Below, one piece after another: positions 25,061 through 35,535 of a DNA stretch of 64,000 bases. Under the pieces are notes generated by a model, which had not been told where the DNA came from, did not search any database, and was given only the letters and a program-made list of their open reading frames with translations. The translations under genes were made by a program, and so were the position numbers. This DNA comes from Buttiauxella gaviniae ATCC 51604 (GTDB taxonomy: Bacteria; Pseudomonadota; Gammaproteobacteria; Enterobacterales; Enterobacteriaceae), in assembly GCF_001654835.1 (NCBI RefSeq), contig NZ_LXEP01000006.1:1-64000 (forward strand). Reading direction: 5' to 3'. Every line of letters starts with the position of its first letter. Positions within the stretch are counted from its first letter, which is position 1.

Positions 25061-25960
25061 ATGGAGCAGTTTCCCGTATCACTCGTCATTCTGAACGGCA
25101 AAGGTGCCAACAACGACATCTTGCGTAGCGCCGTAAAAGTCATGCGTGACGAGGGTTACACGTTACACATCCGCGTTACCTGGGAACAAGGTGACGCGAT
25201 TCGTTACGTTGAAGAAGCATCTCGTATGGGTGTCGATACCGTCATTGCTGGCGGCGGCGATGGCACGATAAACGAAGTGGCAACCGCGCTGGCGCAACTC
25301 GCTCCGGAACATCGCCCGGTATTAGGTATTTTACCACTCGGTACTGCCAACGATTTTGCCACCAGCATAGGCATTCCGCAGGAGCTGGATAAAGCATTGC
25401 AGCTGGCAATAGTCGGCAAAGGCGTGCCTATCGACCTGGTACAAGTGAACGAATCGGCCTGGTTTATTAATATGGCAACCGGCGGTTTTGGTACACGCAT
25501 CACCACTGAAACACCTGAAAAGTTGAAAGCTGCGCTCGGTGGTATCGCTTATTTTGTTCACGGATTGATTCGCCTGGACACGCTCAAACCAGACCGCTGC
25601 GAAATTCGTGGACAAGATTTTGAGTGGCAAGGCGATGCGCTGGTGATCGGTATTGGCAATGGCCGCCAGGCGGGCGGTGGGCAGGAACTTTGCCCGCAGG
25701 CGTTGATTAATGATGGTTTATTAGAGTTGCGTATTTTTACTGGCGAAGAGTTGCTGCCAGCAATTTTTAAAACGCTGACGCAACCTGACGACAATCCAAA
25801 TATTATTGATGGGCGTTCATCCTGGTTCGAGATAACCGCCCCGCACGACATTACTTTTAACCTTGATGGCGAGCCGCTGACCAGCCAGAAGTTCCGCATT
25901 GATATACATCCCAATGCGATAAGCTGCCGTCTGCCACCAAACTGCCCGCTGCTGGGTTAA
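25061..25960 (+). CDS. yegS: YegS, lipid kinase of the diacylglycerol kinase family
   Basis: 299 residues, identical in length to E. coli YegS. Nucleotide-binding loop GGGDGT at 64-69 and PLGTANDFA (about 97-106) are the DAGK/LCB5 signatures. E. coli YegS phosphorylates phosphatidylglycerol in vitro; it is cytosolic. AGAGG precedes ATG. It anchors the window to the 46-min region of enteric genomes and shows the prophage sits beside it. Confidence 0.95.
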   Translation: MEQFPVSLVILNGKGANNDILRSAVKVMRDEGYTLHIRVTWEQGDAIRYVEEASRMGVDTVIAGGGDGTINEVATALAQLAPEHRPVLGILPLGTANDFATSIGIPQELDKALQLAIVGKGVPIDLVQVNESAWFINMATGGFGTRITTETPEKLKAALGGIAYFVHGLIRLDTLKPDRCEIRGQDFEWQGDALVIGIGNGRQAGGGQELCPQALINDGLLELRIFTGEELLPAIFKTLTQPDDNPNIIDGRSSWFEITAPHDITFNLDGEPLTSQKFRIDIHPNAISCRLPPNCPLLG

Positions 25961-25996
25961 CAACCGCAGGCGAGTTTGTTTTGCGCGGAAAGCAGG

Positions 25997-26779
25997 TCAG
26001 AACTGCGCCACCTGCTGAGCCATTTCACGGCTGTACTGGCGGCTGGCGTTTACCAACATTTGCGTATACGGGTTTTGCGCTGATCCACTGATAAGGTCAT
26101 CGGTGCTGAGGGATTCCAATATACGCCCGTGTTGCATTACACCCACGCGATGACATAAATGTGCAATGAAGCCTAAATCGTGTGTCACCATTAAATAGGT
26201 GAGTTTCGATTCTTGCTGTAAATCCGAAAGTAAATTGAGAATTTCCGCCTGCACCGAAACATCCAATGCTGAAGTAGGCTCATCAAGCAGCAGCACTTCC
26301 GGTTCAAGTATCAGCGCACGCGCAATCGCCACACGCTGGCGCTGGCCGCCGGAAAGCTGATGCGGATATCGGCTGCGAAAAGCGCGGTTTAACCCGACTT
26401 TATCCAGCATCATATTGATACGCCGGTCGCGGTCAGTGAACCCCTGAATTTGCAACGGTTCTTCCAGAATGTCGCCGATAGTGTGGCGCGGATGGAGCGA
26501 ACCGTAGGGATCCTGAAATACCATTTGCACCATGCGGCACCGCTCGCGGCTGATTTTGTGCTCGAGTTCGGTTCCGTCAATCACTAACTTGCCCTGCCAG
26601 TGGGTAAATAAACCCGCCAGGCATTTCAGCACCGTCGTTTTCCCGGAGCCCGACTCCCCCACCAGGCCAAAAATCTCACCATGTCCGACGTTAAAATTCA
26701 CATCGAACAGCACCTGGTTGGTTTTCGCCCCTTCGCCAAAGGTTAAATTAAGCTGGCTGACTTCAATCATGGATGACAT
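25997..26779 (-). CDS. ABC transporter ATPase, peptide-type importer (DppF/OppF-like)
   Basis: 260 residues. Walker A GESGSGKTT (about 40-48), Q-loop VFQDPYGSLHPRHT, signature LSGGQRQRVAIARAL and Walker B VLLLDEPTSALD are all intact. It is the second ATPase of the five-gene importer and pairs with the 26790-27665 product to form a heterodimer, as in the Opp/Dpp family. It starts 10 bp after its partner's stop. The operon ends here, 36 bp from yegS, convergent with it. Confidence 0.9.
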   Translation of the reverse strand: MSSMIEVSQLNLTFGEGAKTNQVLFDVNFNVGHGEIFGLVGESGSGKTTVLKCLAGLFTHWQGKLVIDGTELEHKISRERCRMVQMVFQDPYGSLHPRHTIGDILEEPLQIQGFTDRDRRINMMLDKVGLNRAFRSRYPHQLSGGQRQRVAIARALILEPEVLLLDEPTSALDVSVQAEILNLLSDLQQESKLTYLMVTHDLGFIAHLCHRVGVMQHGRILESLSTDDLISGSAQNPYTQMLVNASRQYSREMAQQVAQF

Positions 26780-26789
26780 AAGTTGCTCC

Positions 26790-27665
26790 TTATTCCGTTA
26801 GCCAACTAGCCTGGCGCTGTAGAACCGGTAGATGCGCCCGGCGCATATCCATATCCGGCAAGGCACTGATAAGCCCTTGAGTATAGGGATGCTGCGCATT
26901 ATCGAGATCTTTTGCGGCGATAGATTCCACAACGCGCCCTGCATACATAACCAGCACTCGATCGCAGAAACTGCGCACCAGGTTGATGTCGTGGCTGATG
27001 AAAATCAGCCCCAGCCCGCGCGACTGTACCAAATCATCGAGCAGCGCCAACACTTGCAGGCGCACTGAAACATCGAGTGCTGAAGTCGGTTCATCAGCAA
27101 TGACCATTTCAGGGTCAGTGATAAGCATCATGGCAATCATGATGCGCTGCCCCTGGCCGCCGGAAACTTCATGAGGATAGAGGTTATAGACGCGCTCCGG
27201 CTGGCGAATGCGCACCACTTCCAGCATCTCCAGCACTTTCTGCTTCGCTTCTTTATGGCCGACGCGGTGGTGTGTCAGCCAGGCTTCAGCGATTTGATCC
27301 CCCACGCACATCACCGGGTTCAGTGAGTATTTCGGGTCCTGCATAATCATGGAAATTCGTTTGCCACGCACATTGCGCATTTGTGCGTCAGTAGCATTGA
27401 GCAGATCAACATCGCCAAATTGCATACGATCGGCGGTGATCTGCGCTTTTTTAGGGTGAAGTTGCAAAAGCGCGCGGCCCACTGTGGATTTCCCGGAGCC
27501 GGACTCGCCAACGATGGCTAGTTTCTCGCGCCCGAGCTGGAATGAAACACCACGCACCGCGTGGGTTTGCTGGCGACCATTAACGAATGTCACATTCAAG
27601 TCGCGTACATCAAGCAGTTGCGGCGAGTTATTCGCTGCGAGGATCGAGGATGTCACGTAAGCCAT
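26790..27665 (-). CDS. ABC transporter ATPase, peptide-type importer (DppD/OppD-like)
   Basis: 291 residues. Walker A GESGSGKST, signature VSGGQGQRIMIAMML and Walker B MVIADEPTSALD are present, plus a C-terminal part with QHPYTQGLISALPDMD typical of oligopeptide-importer ATPases. The listed ATG at 27665 touches its GGGAG; GTG at 27656 has that site at a normal 9 bp and may be the real start. Either way it overlaps the permease gene by 29-38 bp. Confidence 0.9.
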   Translation of the reverse strand: MAYVTSSILAANNSPQLLDVRDLNVTFVNGRQQTHAVRGVSFQLGREKLAIVGESGSGKSTVGRALLQLHPKKAQITADRMQFGDVDLLNATDAQMRNVRGKRISMIMQDPKYSLNPVMCVGDQIAEAWLTHHRVGHKEAKQKVLEMLEVVRIRQPERVYNLYPHEVSGGQGQRIMIAMMLITDPEMVIADEPTSALDVSVRLQVLALLDDLVQSRGLGLIFISHDINLVRSFCDRVLVMYAGRVVESIAAKDLDNAQHPYTQGLISALPDMDMRRAHLPVLQRQASWLTE

Positions 27666-28533
27666 CTCCCAAGAAGTTGAATGCCAGACTGTTGATTAAA
27701 ATCGCCAGCCCCGGAATCGTTACTACCCACCAGCACTCCATCATGTAAGTGCGCCCGCTGGAGATCATCGCGCCCCACTCCGGCTCTGGAGGCTGCGCGC
27801 CAAGGCCCAGGAAGCCCAGACCTGCGGCAGTCAGGATGATGCCCGCCATATTCATCGTAATGCGGATAATCACCGACGGCATGCACAGCGGCACGATGTG
27901 ACGCCACAGCACACGAACCGGCGAAGCCCCTTGCAGGCGGACGGCAGAGATAAAGTCAGCTTGTCGTAATGAAAGGGTTTCCGCACGCGCAAGGCGAGCA
28001 ATCGGCGGCCAGGCTGTGAGCGTAATTGCAATCACAACATGCTCAAGACCGGGGCCGAGTGCTGCAACAAATGCCAGTGCCAGTACAAGACTTGGGAACG
28101 AAATGAAGATGTCGGTTACACGCATCAATACCATATCGACTTTTCCGCCGAAGTAACCGGCGGTCACTCCGAGCAGCAAGCCAAGCGGACCTACGGTTAT
28201 CGACACCAGTAATACGATGTAAAGCGTGATGCGTGAGCCGTAAACCAGGCGGCTAAAAATATCGCGACCAAACTCATCGGTGCCAAACCAGTGCGTGGCG
28301 TTGGGTGCGGTTAGCGCGTTATTCAAATCCTGCACCAGCGGGTTAAAAGGCGCTATCCATGGGGCGAAAATTGCCACCAGCAACAACAGGAAAACAATCC
28401 CTCCCCCAATCGCCGTCAGTGGATTGCGCGCCATTTTGCCAATAAACCCAACAGCCCGCAGACCGGCTCGTTTGAAGCGTAATGAACGCTCGTCGGCGGC
28501 GGTGAGTTGTGGTGTTCCAAAGGAGACAGTCAT
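27628..28533 (-). CDS. ABC transporter permease, peptide-type importer (DppC/OppC-like)
   Basis: 301 residues. An N-terminal cytoplasmic segment and about six membrane helices, with GTDEFGRDIFSRLVYGSRITL (the conserved GTDxxGRDxxSRxxxG element of OppC/DppC permeases, residues 92-112) and an EAA-type loop (EWGAMISSGRTYMMECWW). It pairs with the 345-residue permease. ATGA overlap with the upstream gene. Confidence 0.92.
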   Translation of the reverse strand: MTVSFGTPQLTAADERSLRFKRAGLRAVGFIGKMARNPLTAIGGGIVFLLLLVAIFAPWIAPFNPLVQDLNNALTAPNATHWFGTDEFGRDIFSRLVYGSRITLYIVLLVSITVGPLGLLLGVTAGYFGGKVDMVLMRVTDIFISFPSLVLALAFVAALGPGLEHVVIAITLTAWPPIARLARAETLSLRQADFISAVRLQGASPVRVLWRHIVPLCMPSVIIRITMNMAGIILTAAGLGFLGLGAQPPEPEWGAMISSGRTYMMECWWVVTIPGLAILINSLAFNFLGDGLRDILDPRSE

Positions 28534-29567
28534 GATTTTGTCCTCGGATCAAAGAGTTGGTAGAGCATGTCGGACAGCAGGTTCAGCAACACAAAGATCA
28601 CTCCCACCACCAGCACGCAACCCATCACCGCGTTCATATCGCCAAGCAGCAGACTACCGGTGAGATAAGAACCAAAACCCGGCCACGAGAACACAGTTTC
28701 AATTAACACCGCCCCTTCCAATAAAGAGCCGTAGGCCAGCGCCACCACCGTCAGCAACTGCACCAGAATATTGCGGAACGCGTGGTTCCAGATAACCTGG
28801 CGCTCGGTCAGCCCTTTGACGCGTGCGGTGATAATGAATTCCTGCGACAGTTGAGCCAGCATAAAGCTGCGCGTCATACGGCTGATATAGGCCAGCGAAT
28901 GGAAGCCCAGCAGAGAAGCCGGAAGAATCAGATGGTTTAGCGCGTTAAAGAACACCGCGCTGTTTCCCGCCAGCAACGCATCCACTAACAGCAAACCTGT
29001 ACGGCGCGGCACAATGCCATCCAGCCCTAAATCAATACGCCCTGCGCCGCCCACCCAACCCAGCCAGGCGTAGAACAGCAGCAGTCCCATCATCCCAACC
29101 CAGAAAATCGGCGTGGAATAACCCGCAAGACTGATGATACGCACGGCATAATCGACCACGCTGTTACGGCGAGCCGCCGCCCAGACGCCAAGCGGAATAC
29201 CAAGCCCCGCACCGACGATAATCGCCACCGTCGCCAGTTCAAGCGTTGCCGGGAAGACACGCAGAATGTCGTCAACCACCGGTTTCCCAGTCAGCAGCGC
29301 ATTGCCCAAATCACCATGCAGCAAACCACCAAGGTAAATCCAAAACTGAGTAGCCAGCGATTGATCAAACCCTAACTGGTGATAAACCTGCTGATAAGTG
29401 CTTTGGTCTGCATCCGGGCCGACAATCGCCAGCACCGGGTCGATTGGCATGACGCGGCCAATAAAGAAGGTAAGCAGCAGTAACCCAAACAAGGTGACCA
29501 GCACCTGGCTTAAGCGCTTTGAAAAACGCCGGACACGGCCGCCCGGAGCCAGCAAGATCATGCTCAT
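28530..29567 (-). CDS. ABC transporter permease, peptide-type importer (DppB/OppB-like)
   Basis: 345 residues with an N-terminal helix (LVTLFGLLLLTFFIGRVMP), the DppB/OppB opening (VGPDAD..YQQVYHQLGFDQSLATQFWIYL) and about six membrane spans. The conserved loop TARVKGLTERQVIWNHAFRN is the coupling helix region that contacts the ATPases. Overlaps the SBP gene and the next permease by 4 bp each. Confidence 0.92.
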   Translation of the reverse strand: MSMILLAPGGRVRRFSKRLSQVLVTLFGLLLLTFFIGRVMPIDPVLAIVGPDADQSTYQQVYHQLGFDQSLATQFWIYLGGLLHGDLGNALLTGKPVVDDILRVFPATLELATVAIIVGAGLGIPLGVWAAARRNSVVDYAVRIISLAGYSTPIFWVGMMGLLLFYAWLGWVGGAGRIDLGLDGIVPRRTGLLLVDALLAGNSAVFFNALNHLILPASLLGFHSLAYISRMTRSFMLAQLSQEFIITARVKGLTERQVIWNHAFRNILVQLLTVVALAYGSLLEGAVLIETVFSWPGFGSYLTGSLLLGDMNAVMGCVLVVGVIFVLLNLLSDMLYQLFDPRTKS

Positions 29568-31198
29568 CCTTTGTTCTCCCCATTTTCAGCAGCAGGCGTT
29601 TTATAAACATCACGCAGGAAAGTGGTGGCTGATGGGTGCGGCTGGTAGTTCTGCACTTCGTTGCGTACCACCACCGAATCCACCATTTGTGAAAGCGGCA
29701 ATAATGCAGGGATCAACTCGTCATAACGGGTCTGAATCGCCTGATACTCTTCACGCTGCTTAGTTGGGTCACGCTCCACGAGAGCTTTATCGATTTGCTG
29801 GTTCAGCGTTTTGTCATAGAAGCTGGTACGCCAACCCTGGAAGTTAGTCAGACGAGCCGCGTCACTGTTATCCGGGTTGTAGACCAGAGAGCGCAGGCTG
29901 GAATGTGGATGCGGTTCTACGCCACTGCCGCCGCGCCCAACCAACATGTCGAACTTACGCTCGCGCATTGCGCCGTAAATCTGGTTGCCCGTGCCGGTCA
30001 CGATTTTCGCGTTGATTCCCGCCTGCATCAGCGTGGATTGCACCGCAATCGCGATATTCAGGAAGGGTTGGTCCGCCAACACGCGCAGCGTGGTATCAAA
30101 CCCGTCAGGATAACCGGCTTCAGCCAACAGTTTTTTGGCCCGTGGAATATCCAGCGCATAGCCTGGGTTCGGAAGCGTTGCAGGCATACCTGATTGAATT
30201 GGACGCTGATGCAGCACGCCGTATCCCGGCATCAATGCTTTATTGATACCCTGATAATCAATCAGATAACGCACAGCTTCACGCACTTTCGGGTTGGCGA
30301 AATGCGCTTCCTTCATGCTCATGGCAACGTAATAAATGGTGCCTTTTTTTACGGCATCGACGGTCAAATCGGGATCTTTTCGCAAGGCGTTTACGTCAGA
30401 TACCGCCATGTTGCTGGCAATATCCAGATCTCCTTTGGAGATCATCAGCCGTAAAGTTTGCGACTCCTGGAAGTGGCGGAATACCACGCGGGAGAGTTTA
30501 GGCGCGCCGCGCCAGTAATCCGGGTTACGCTTCATACGCAATACATCTTTTGCTTGCCACACATCAAGGCTAAATGGCCCAGAACCCGCTTCGTTGGTCG
30601 TCAGCCAACGATTGCCCCAGTCATCGTTTTGTACATGCTGTTCTACCGTTTTACTGTCCAGCACCACGATACTTCCGAGTGCGGCCAGCGAATAGATAAC
30701 CAGCTGTGGGTCGTTGGCTTTAGGCAGCGTGATTTCAACCGTTGAAGCGTCCAGTGCTTTGACATGATCATCAACGTTCTTTTTGCTAAAACCGTAGGAT
30801 TTCCATACTGATGCCTGCGCCAAATTGAGGTGTAAAACGCGGCGCATTGACCACACCACGTCGTCTGCGGTGAGTTCGTTACCAGAGTGGAATTTCACAC
30901 CATCACGCAGGTGGAACGTCAGGCGGTTGCCATCTTCCGAGATATCCCAGGAGGTTGCCAGTGCCGGGCGCACGTTGGTGAGTTTCGCCGGGTCTAACTC
31001 CACCAGCGAGTCATAGAGGTTTACCACCAGTCCCACCACTTCGTTACCGGTCATGGCGGCCGGGTCGAGGGTGAGCAGGTTATTCATATTCATGCCGATG
31101 ATCAGCTGGTCAGGTGGCGTTTTCGCCATCACCGAGCTACTACCGAACATGAACAGGAGCGTGAGCAGCCACGCCCCCAGTCGGGAGCTTCGATTCAT
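29564..31198 (-). CDS. Periplasmic substrate-binding protein, peptide/nickel family (SBP type 5)
   Basis: 544 residues with a signal peptide (SSRLGAWLLTLLFMFGSSSVMA, cleavage after residue 25 or so). SBP_bac_5 features follow: LTLDPAAMTGNEV, LATSWDISEDGNRLTFHLRDGVKFHSG and LTADDVVWSMRR. The family carries peptides but also opines, sugars and other small solutes. The neighbouring enolase-superfamily enzyme suggests an acid sugar or dipeptide-like substrate that is epimerised or dehydrated inside the cell; this is inference. Confidence 0.9.
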   Translation of the reverse strand: MNRSSRLGAWLLTLLFMFGSSSVMAKTPPDQLIIGMNMNNLLTLDPAAMTGNEVVGLVVNLYDSLVELDPAKLTNVRPALATSWDISEDGNRLTFHLRDGVKFHSGNELTADDVVWSMRRVLHLNLAQASVWKSYGFSKKNVDDHVKALDASTVEITLPKANDPQLVIYSLAALGSIVVLDSKTVEQHVQNDDWGNRWLTTNEAGSGPFSLDVWQAKDVLRMKRNPDYWRGAPKLSRVVFRHFQESQTLRLMISKGDLDIASNMAVSDVNALRKDPDLTVDAVKKGTIYYVAMSMKEAHFANPKVREAVRYLIDYQGINKALMPGYGVLHQRPIQSGMPATLPNPGYALDIPRAKKLLAEAGYPDGFDTTLRVLADQPFLNIAIAVQSTLMQAGINAKIVTGTGNQIYGAMRERKFDMLVGRGGSGVEPHPHSSLRSLVYNPDNSDAARLTNFQGWRTSFYDKTLNQQIDKALVERDPTKQREEYQAIQTRYDELIPALLPLSQMVDSVVVRNEVQNYQPHPSATTFLRDVYKTPAAENGENKG

Positions 31199-31228
31199 GA
31201 TAGATACCGTTTTGTAGGGTCAGTATTC

Positions 31229-31249
31229 CCCGGCGTCTTTCGCGCCGGG
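31229..31249. other. GC-rich hairpin between the enolase-superfamily gene and the ABC operon
   Basis: CCCGGCG / CGCCGGG, 7-bp stem with a 7-nt loop, lies in the 70-bp gap between the enzyme gene (ending 31269) and the binding-protein gene (starting 31198). No U tract follows on the minus strand, so it is more likely a mRNA-stabilising or processing hairpin inside one operon than a terminator. Confidence 0.5.
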
Positions 31250-31268
31250 CTTATTATTTTTACGGCTG

Positions 31269-32423
31269 TTAGTCTTTGCTTACGGTATGCGTTTCGATAT
31301 ACGAGAAATTAATGTCTTCACCCAGGCCCGGACGCTGTGGCAAATGCACAAAACCATCGGCATCCATCGGGTCAACGATGCTGTTCAGGTACGCTGCTGG
31401 CTCATCGTATTCAAGGAACGGGTGCAGTAAACCACGCTCGTACCAGCGGCAATTACGAATTGCGCCTACTACTGCGAGGCTTGCCGCACCATTGCCATGA
31501 ACTTCGCAGTCCATGCCGAAGGACTCAGCAAGAGCAGCAACTTTCATGGTTGGTGAAATACCACCAACGCCGTTCGCCCCCGCACGCAGAATGTCGCACG
31601 CGCCGGCTTTTACCCAGTCTGCACGGCTATGGTGTTTGCCGCCGAGGCTTTCTGGCCCGACAACGTCGATAGATAAGTTCTCAGAAAGCCAGACGTAAGA
31701 CGCCATGCTCTCTTCTTCCATCGGCTCTTCGAACCAGGCAAAGTTGAGTTTTTCCAGCGCCTTGCCAATGTAGAGCGCCTGACTACGGCTGTACCAGTGG
31801 TAGCCATCAAGCATTAAATCGATATCCGGGCCAACGGCTTCACGCACGGCGGCACAGGCTTTAACATCCATTTTGGGGTCTGGAGCGAAGGCAACCGGTG
31901 GCATCCAGGTGTGAAGTTTGATGGCTTTATAGCCGCGAGCGACCAGCTTTTCAGCGAACTGGCCGAATTCGTCTGGCGTAGATAAACCGCCTTCCAGTTC
32001 GTCGCCGCACATGGTGCTGCCGTAAGCCGGTACTTTGTCGCGGAATCCACCAAGCAATTTGTAGACCGGCACTTTCAGTTTGCGGCCAATTAAATCCCAC
32101 AGTGCTTGCTCAACAAATGAGAGCGCACGTTCGGTAAGTTGGTGTGCGCTGCCACGCTGCCAGTGCACCAGGTCTTGCCAGATGCGCTCGCGGTTAAACG
32201 GGTCTTGCCCGACTAGCACTTTACGGAAGAAGGCATTGACGACATAAGGGCGCACCACTTCCGGTGGCGCGAAAGAGTAACCACAGTCACCTTCATCGGT
32301 GGTGATCGTCAGCATCGCCATTTTCGCAAGGCTTTCCGGACCCGGGTGAGAATGGCCTGCACTGTCAGAAACTCGGCGGGTTGGGTAAGTAAAAACGGTT
32401 ACGTTTACGGATTCTATTTTCAC
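31269..32423 (-). CDS. Enolase-superfamily enzyme (mandelate racemase subgroup)
   Basis: 384 residues from a GTG start behind AAGGGA. Capping domain N- and C-terminal, (beta/alpha)7 barrel between. Metal ligands Asp206 (LMLDGYHWY), Glu232 (FEEPM) and Glu258 (GPESLGG). At the end of strand 2 the motif is Lys169-Leu-His171 in place of the usual KxK, and strand 7 offers His309 (CEVHGNG). That set fits acid-sugar dehydratases or racemases. The substrate cannot be read from sequence. It heads the transcript of the ABC importer, with a 14-bp palindromic candidate operator about 107 bp upstream. Confidence 0.85.
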   Translation of the reverse strand: MKIESVNVTVFTYPTRRVSDSAGHSHPGPESLAKMAMLTITTDEGDCGYSFAPPEVVRPYVVNAFFRKVLVGQDPFNRERIWQDLVHWQRGSAHQLTERALSFVEQALWDLIGRKLKVPVYKLLGGFRDKVPAYGSTMCGDELEGGLSTPDEFGQFAEKLVARGYKAIKLHTWMPPVAFAPDPKMDVKACAAVREAVGPDIDLMLDGYHWYSRSQALYIGKALEKLNFAWFEEPMEEESMASYVWLSENLSIDVVGPESLGGKHHSRADWVKAGACDILRAGANGVGGISPTMKVAALAESFGMDCEVHGNGAASLAVVGAIRNCRWYERGLLHPFLEYDEPAAYLNSIVDPMDADGFVHLPQRPGLGEDINFSYIETHTVSKD

Positions 32424-32530
32424 GGCTGTTATTGTCCCTTTGTTAATTTAAAACAGCGTTTCATCACTTACTCTATGCGTAAAAATTCACCTCCGCCTCG
32501 TTCAAAGGTGCTTAAATGCGCGTGATTTTT

Positions 32531-32544
32531 TGGACATATGTCCA
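32531..32544. promoter_or_regulatory. Perfect 14-bp palindrome TGGACATATGTCCA, candidate operator
   Basis: Lies in the 236-bp gap between the enolase-superfamily gene and fbaB, about 107 bp before the former's GTG. Size and symmetry resemble sites of GntR- or LacI-type regulators of catabolic operons. No regulator gene is present nearby, so the protein would act from elsewhere. Confidence 0.45.
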
Positions 32545-32659
32545 GGGGGGCGTGATGCTTTTCACAAAATGTTACGGAACTGTGATGAAGGTAACTGATG
32601 GATGTGGGGAAGTTTTCGGCGGGCGTCGCTGCGCTAACCCGCCAGCAATACGCAGAAAA

Positions 32660-33712
32660 TCAGGCGATAGTCACTTTGCTGTTCAGATACACATCCTGCA
32701 CAGCATTAATCAACTTAACACCCTCAGACATAGATTTCTTAAAGGCTTTGCGCCCCAGAATCAGCCCCATGCCACCCGCACGCTTGTTAATGACAGCGGT
32801 ACGCACTGCATCTGTCAGGTCGGTTTCACCTCCAGCGGCACCACCCGAGTTAATCAACCCTGCGCGACCCATATAGCAGTTGGCCAGTTGGTAACGCACC
32901 AGGTCTATCGGGTTATCGCTGGTCAGTTTGGTGTACACACGGTCATCGGTATAACCAAAGTTCACCGCCTTGTAGCCACCATTATTTTCCGCCATCTTCT
33001 GCTTCACAATATCCGCGCCAATAGTGGCGGCCAGATGGTTTGCCTGGCCAGTGAGATCGGCACTTACGTGGTAATCCACACCGTCTTTTTTAAAGTCCGG
33101 GTTACGCAGATATGCCCAAAGAACAGTGACCAGCCCCAGCTCATGTGCGCGTTCAAACGCCGCTGAAATCTCTTCAATTTGGCGACGTGACTCTGGCGAA
33201 CCAAAGTAAATGGTCGCCCCCACTGCCACCGCGCCCATATTGAACGCCTGCTCAACACTTGCATATAACGTCTGGTCGAAAGTATTTGGGTAACTGAGCG
33301 TTTCGTTGTGGTTAAGTTTGACGAGGAAAGGAATGCGATGCGCGTAACGTCGCGATACCGATGCCAGCACGCCATAGGTTGAAGCGACACAGTTGCAACC
33401 CGCTTCAATCGCCAGTTCAACTATGTTTTTCGGGTCAAAGTAGAGAGGGTTTGCCGCAAACGATGCCCCAGCGGAGTGTTCAACACCCTGATCGACCGGT
33501 AAAATGGAAAGGTAGCCAGTGCCAGCAAGCCGCCCGGTGTTATACAGCGTTTGCATGTTTCGTAGCACTGCAGGCGGGCGGTTGTTATCCACCATCACGC
33601 GGTCTACATAATCCGAACCAGGCAGATACAACTGGTCTGCCGGAATAGTCATACAACGATGCTGTAACAAGCTGTCGGCATCTTTGCCAAGCAGCTGCGC
33701 AATATCAGTCAT
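32660..33712 (-). CDS. fbaB: FbaB, class I fructose-bisphosphate aldolase
   Basis: Start at 33712 ([20 protein letters not shown]) behind GGGAG, giving 350 residues, the E. coli FbaB length; the frame is open back to 33775 without support. [19 protein letters not shown] is the DhnA-type motif, and the barrel ends include [14 protein letters not shown] with a lysine. It is cytosolic and splits fructose 1,6-bisphosphate by Schiff-base chemistry, mostly under gluconeogenic growth in E. coli. It is separated from the enolase-superfamily gene by the palindrome region. Confidence 0.96.
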   Translation of the reverse strand: MTDIAQLLGKDADSLLQHRCMTIPADQLYLPGSDYVDRVMVDNNRPPAVLRNMQTLYNTGRLAGTGYLSILPVDQGVEHSAGASFAANPLYFDPKNIVELAIEAGCNCVASTYGVLASVSRRYAHRIPFLVKLNHNETLSYPNTFDQTLYASVEQAFNMGAVAVGATIYFGSPESRRQIEEISAAFERAHELGLVTVLWAYLRNPDFKKDGVDYHVSADLTGQANHLAATIGADIVKQKMAENNGGYKAVNFGYTDDRVYTKLTSDNPIDLVRYQLANCYMGRAGLINSGGAAGGETDLTDAVRTAVINKRAGGMGLILGRKAFKKSMSEGVKLINAVQDVYLNSKVTIA

Positions 33713-33890
33713 AATACGCTCCCGTAAATTCAGCGAGCACCCTGCCCGCTGAGGATGGATTCTCCTGGCCTGCATTCATTAAAACAGGCAGACATAATCC
33801 TGGCCGTGACTCACGGTATTCGCCACCTACGGGAGCACTTTCGGTTTGTTTTACGGTGTAACGTTTTATGCCCGGAGGAGATTTACGCCA

Positions 33891-34700
33891 TTACCACCAC
33901 TCGTGAAAATGATGAACTGGTCCAATTCCGTTGCCCACTTCCAGCGAATCCGCATGTTCTAATGCCTGAGACAGCCATTTTTTCGCTGCAGTGATAGTTT
34001 GAGGCCAGTCGTTATAGCGTGGATAAAGTGCCGCAAGTGCGGCGGACAGTGTGCAGCCCGTACCATGCGTATGACGCGTTTGCACACGTGGTGCAGTAAA
34101 ACGCTGCGCTCCACTTCGAGTAAACAACCAATCTGGGCTTTCAGCGTCATCAAGATGACCGCCTTTCATCAGCACGGCCTTACATCCCATCCCCAGCAAC
34201 GCATCCCCCTGCTCTTTCATTTCACGTTCGTTGCGAGCGTGTACCGTATTCAGCAGAGCTGCTGCCTCGGGTAAGTTCGGGGTAATCAATGCCACCTGCG
34301 GTAATAACCTGCGACGTAAACTTTCTACAGCAGAAGGAGCAAGCAACGGGTCGCCACTTTTCGCCAGCATGACCGTATCAAGCACCACGTTTTTGACTTG
34401 GTAAAATGCCAACCTCTCGGCCACGGCTTCAACAATATCTGTTTCTGACAGCATGCCGATTTTGACAGTGTCGATTCGAACATCACTCAGCACAGAGTCA
34501 AGTTGGGCTGCGACAAACACAGGTTCGATACGATAAACCGACTGCACTCCACGTGTGTTTTGTGCAACCAGCGCGGTAATAACGCTGGTGCCATACGCGC
34601 CCAATGCCGAGAACGTTTTAAGGTCAGCCTGGATACCCGCGCCACCACTTGGGTCGGTTCCTGCAATAGTTAGCGCGTTAATGCGTTTAACTCCTTTCAT
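33891..34700 (-). CDS. thiD: ThiD, hydroxymethylpyrimidine (phosphate) kinase
   Basis: 269 residues (E. coli ThiD 266). [29 protein letters not shown] is the substrate pocket signature (split at 10-40) and [17 protein letters not shown] the anion-hole motif of ribokinase-type enzymes. It phosphorylates HMP and HMP-P for thiamine synthesis and salvage. ATG overlaps the thiM stop (ATGA), so both are under the TPP riboswitch. Confidence 0.97.
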   Translation of the reverse strand: MKGVKRINALTIAGTDPSGGAGIQADLKTFSALGAYGTSVITALVAQNTRGVQSVYRIEPVFVAAQLDSVLSDVRIDTVKIGMLSETDIVEAVAERLAFYQVKNVVLDTVMLAKSGDPLLAPSAVESLRRRLLPQVALITPNLPEAAALLNTVHARNEREMKEQGDALLGMGCKAVLMKGGHLDDAESPDWLFTRSGAQRFTAPRVQTRHTHGTGCTLSAALAALYPRYNDWPQTITAAKKWLSQALEHADSLEVGNGIGPVHHFHEWW

Positions 34701-35485
34701 ACCAGAGCCTCCGCATTTAGTGCGTAAAGCGCATCCAGAAAGGCTGGAGTGAAACTACCAGGCCCGCGGCTTGCAGCAATTGCCTGTTCGCCAGCACATT
34801 TCATAAACTGGCAGGCGGAAGCGACATTGTCTAACCGGGAGCCAGGCAATGAACAACAGGCAGCAACAACTGCGGAAAGTGCACATCCTGTGCCGACAAC
34901 ACGCGTCATCAACACGCCACCACCGGCAATACTCCATGCATTTTCCCCATCGGTGACGTAATCCTCCTCACCTGTTACCGCAACAATCGCACCAGTAATC
35001 TGGGCAAGCTTAAGTGCCGCGGGTAGAGCTGAAAGCGCCTCTTCAGTACTGTCCACACCTCGCCCACCACTGTGCTCGCCCGCAAGCGCCATGATTTCCG
35101 ACGCATTACCACGAATTGCGGCCGGTTTTAATTCAAGGATCGCGCGTGCAAATTGTGTACGAAACTCCAGGCCACCGACGGCCACGGGGTCGAGCACCCA
35201 GGGGATAGAAGATTGGTTCGCAGCATGAATGGCAGCAAGCATTGCGGTACTGCGCTCAGAGGTGAGTGTGCCGATATTGATGAGTAGAGCGCAGGCTATA
35301 GGGCTAAATTGTGCGGCTTCTTCTGGCTCAATGACCATTGCCGGAGCCGCGCCAATAGCGAGCAAAACGTTGGCGGTAAAACTCTGCACCACATCGTTAG
35401 TCATGCAGTGAACCAAAGGAGAAGCGTGATGTAAATTGTGTAAAACCGACACGGAAAGGTGGCCGGGTAGCAGGTCAGGCTGCAT
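34697..35485 (-). CDS. thiM: ThiM, hydroxyethylthiazole kinase
   Basis: 262 residues, as in E. coli. [21 protein letters not shown] (start about 25) and [20 protein letters not shown] are the ThiM family motifs; the second holds the catalytic Cys/Asp region. It salvages thiazole alcohol to its phosphate. First gene of thiM-thiD behind a TPP riboswitch. Confidence 0.97.
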   Translation of the reverse strand: MQPDLLPGHLSVSVLHNLHHASPLVHCMTNDVVQSFTANVLLAIGAAPAMVIEPEEAAQFSPIACALLINIGTLTSERSTAMLAAIHAANQSSIPWVLDPVAVGGLEFRTQFARAILELKPAAIRGNASEIMALAGEHSGGRGVDSTEEALSALPAALKLAQITGAIVAVTGEEDYVTDGENAWSIAGGGVLMTRVVGTGCALSAVVAACCSLPGSRLDNVASACQFMKCAGEQAIAASRGPGSFTPAFLDALYALNAEALV

Positions 35486-35535
35486 ATTAAAAGCTCCTGC
35501 CCGGCGTGAAGAAGGGATGACCTGACAGGCATCTG

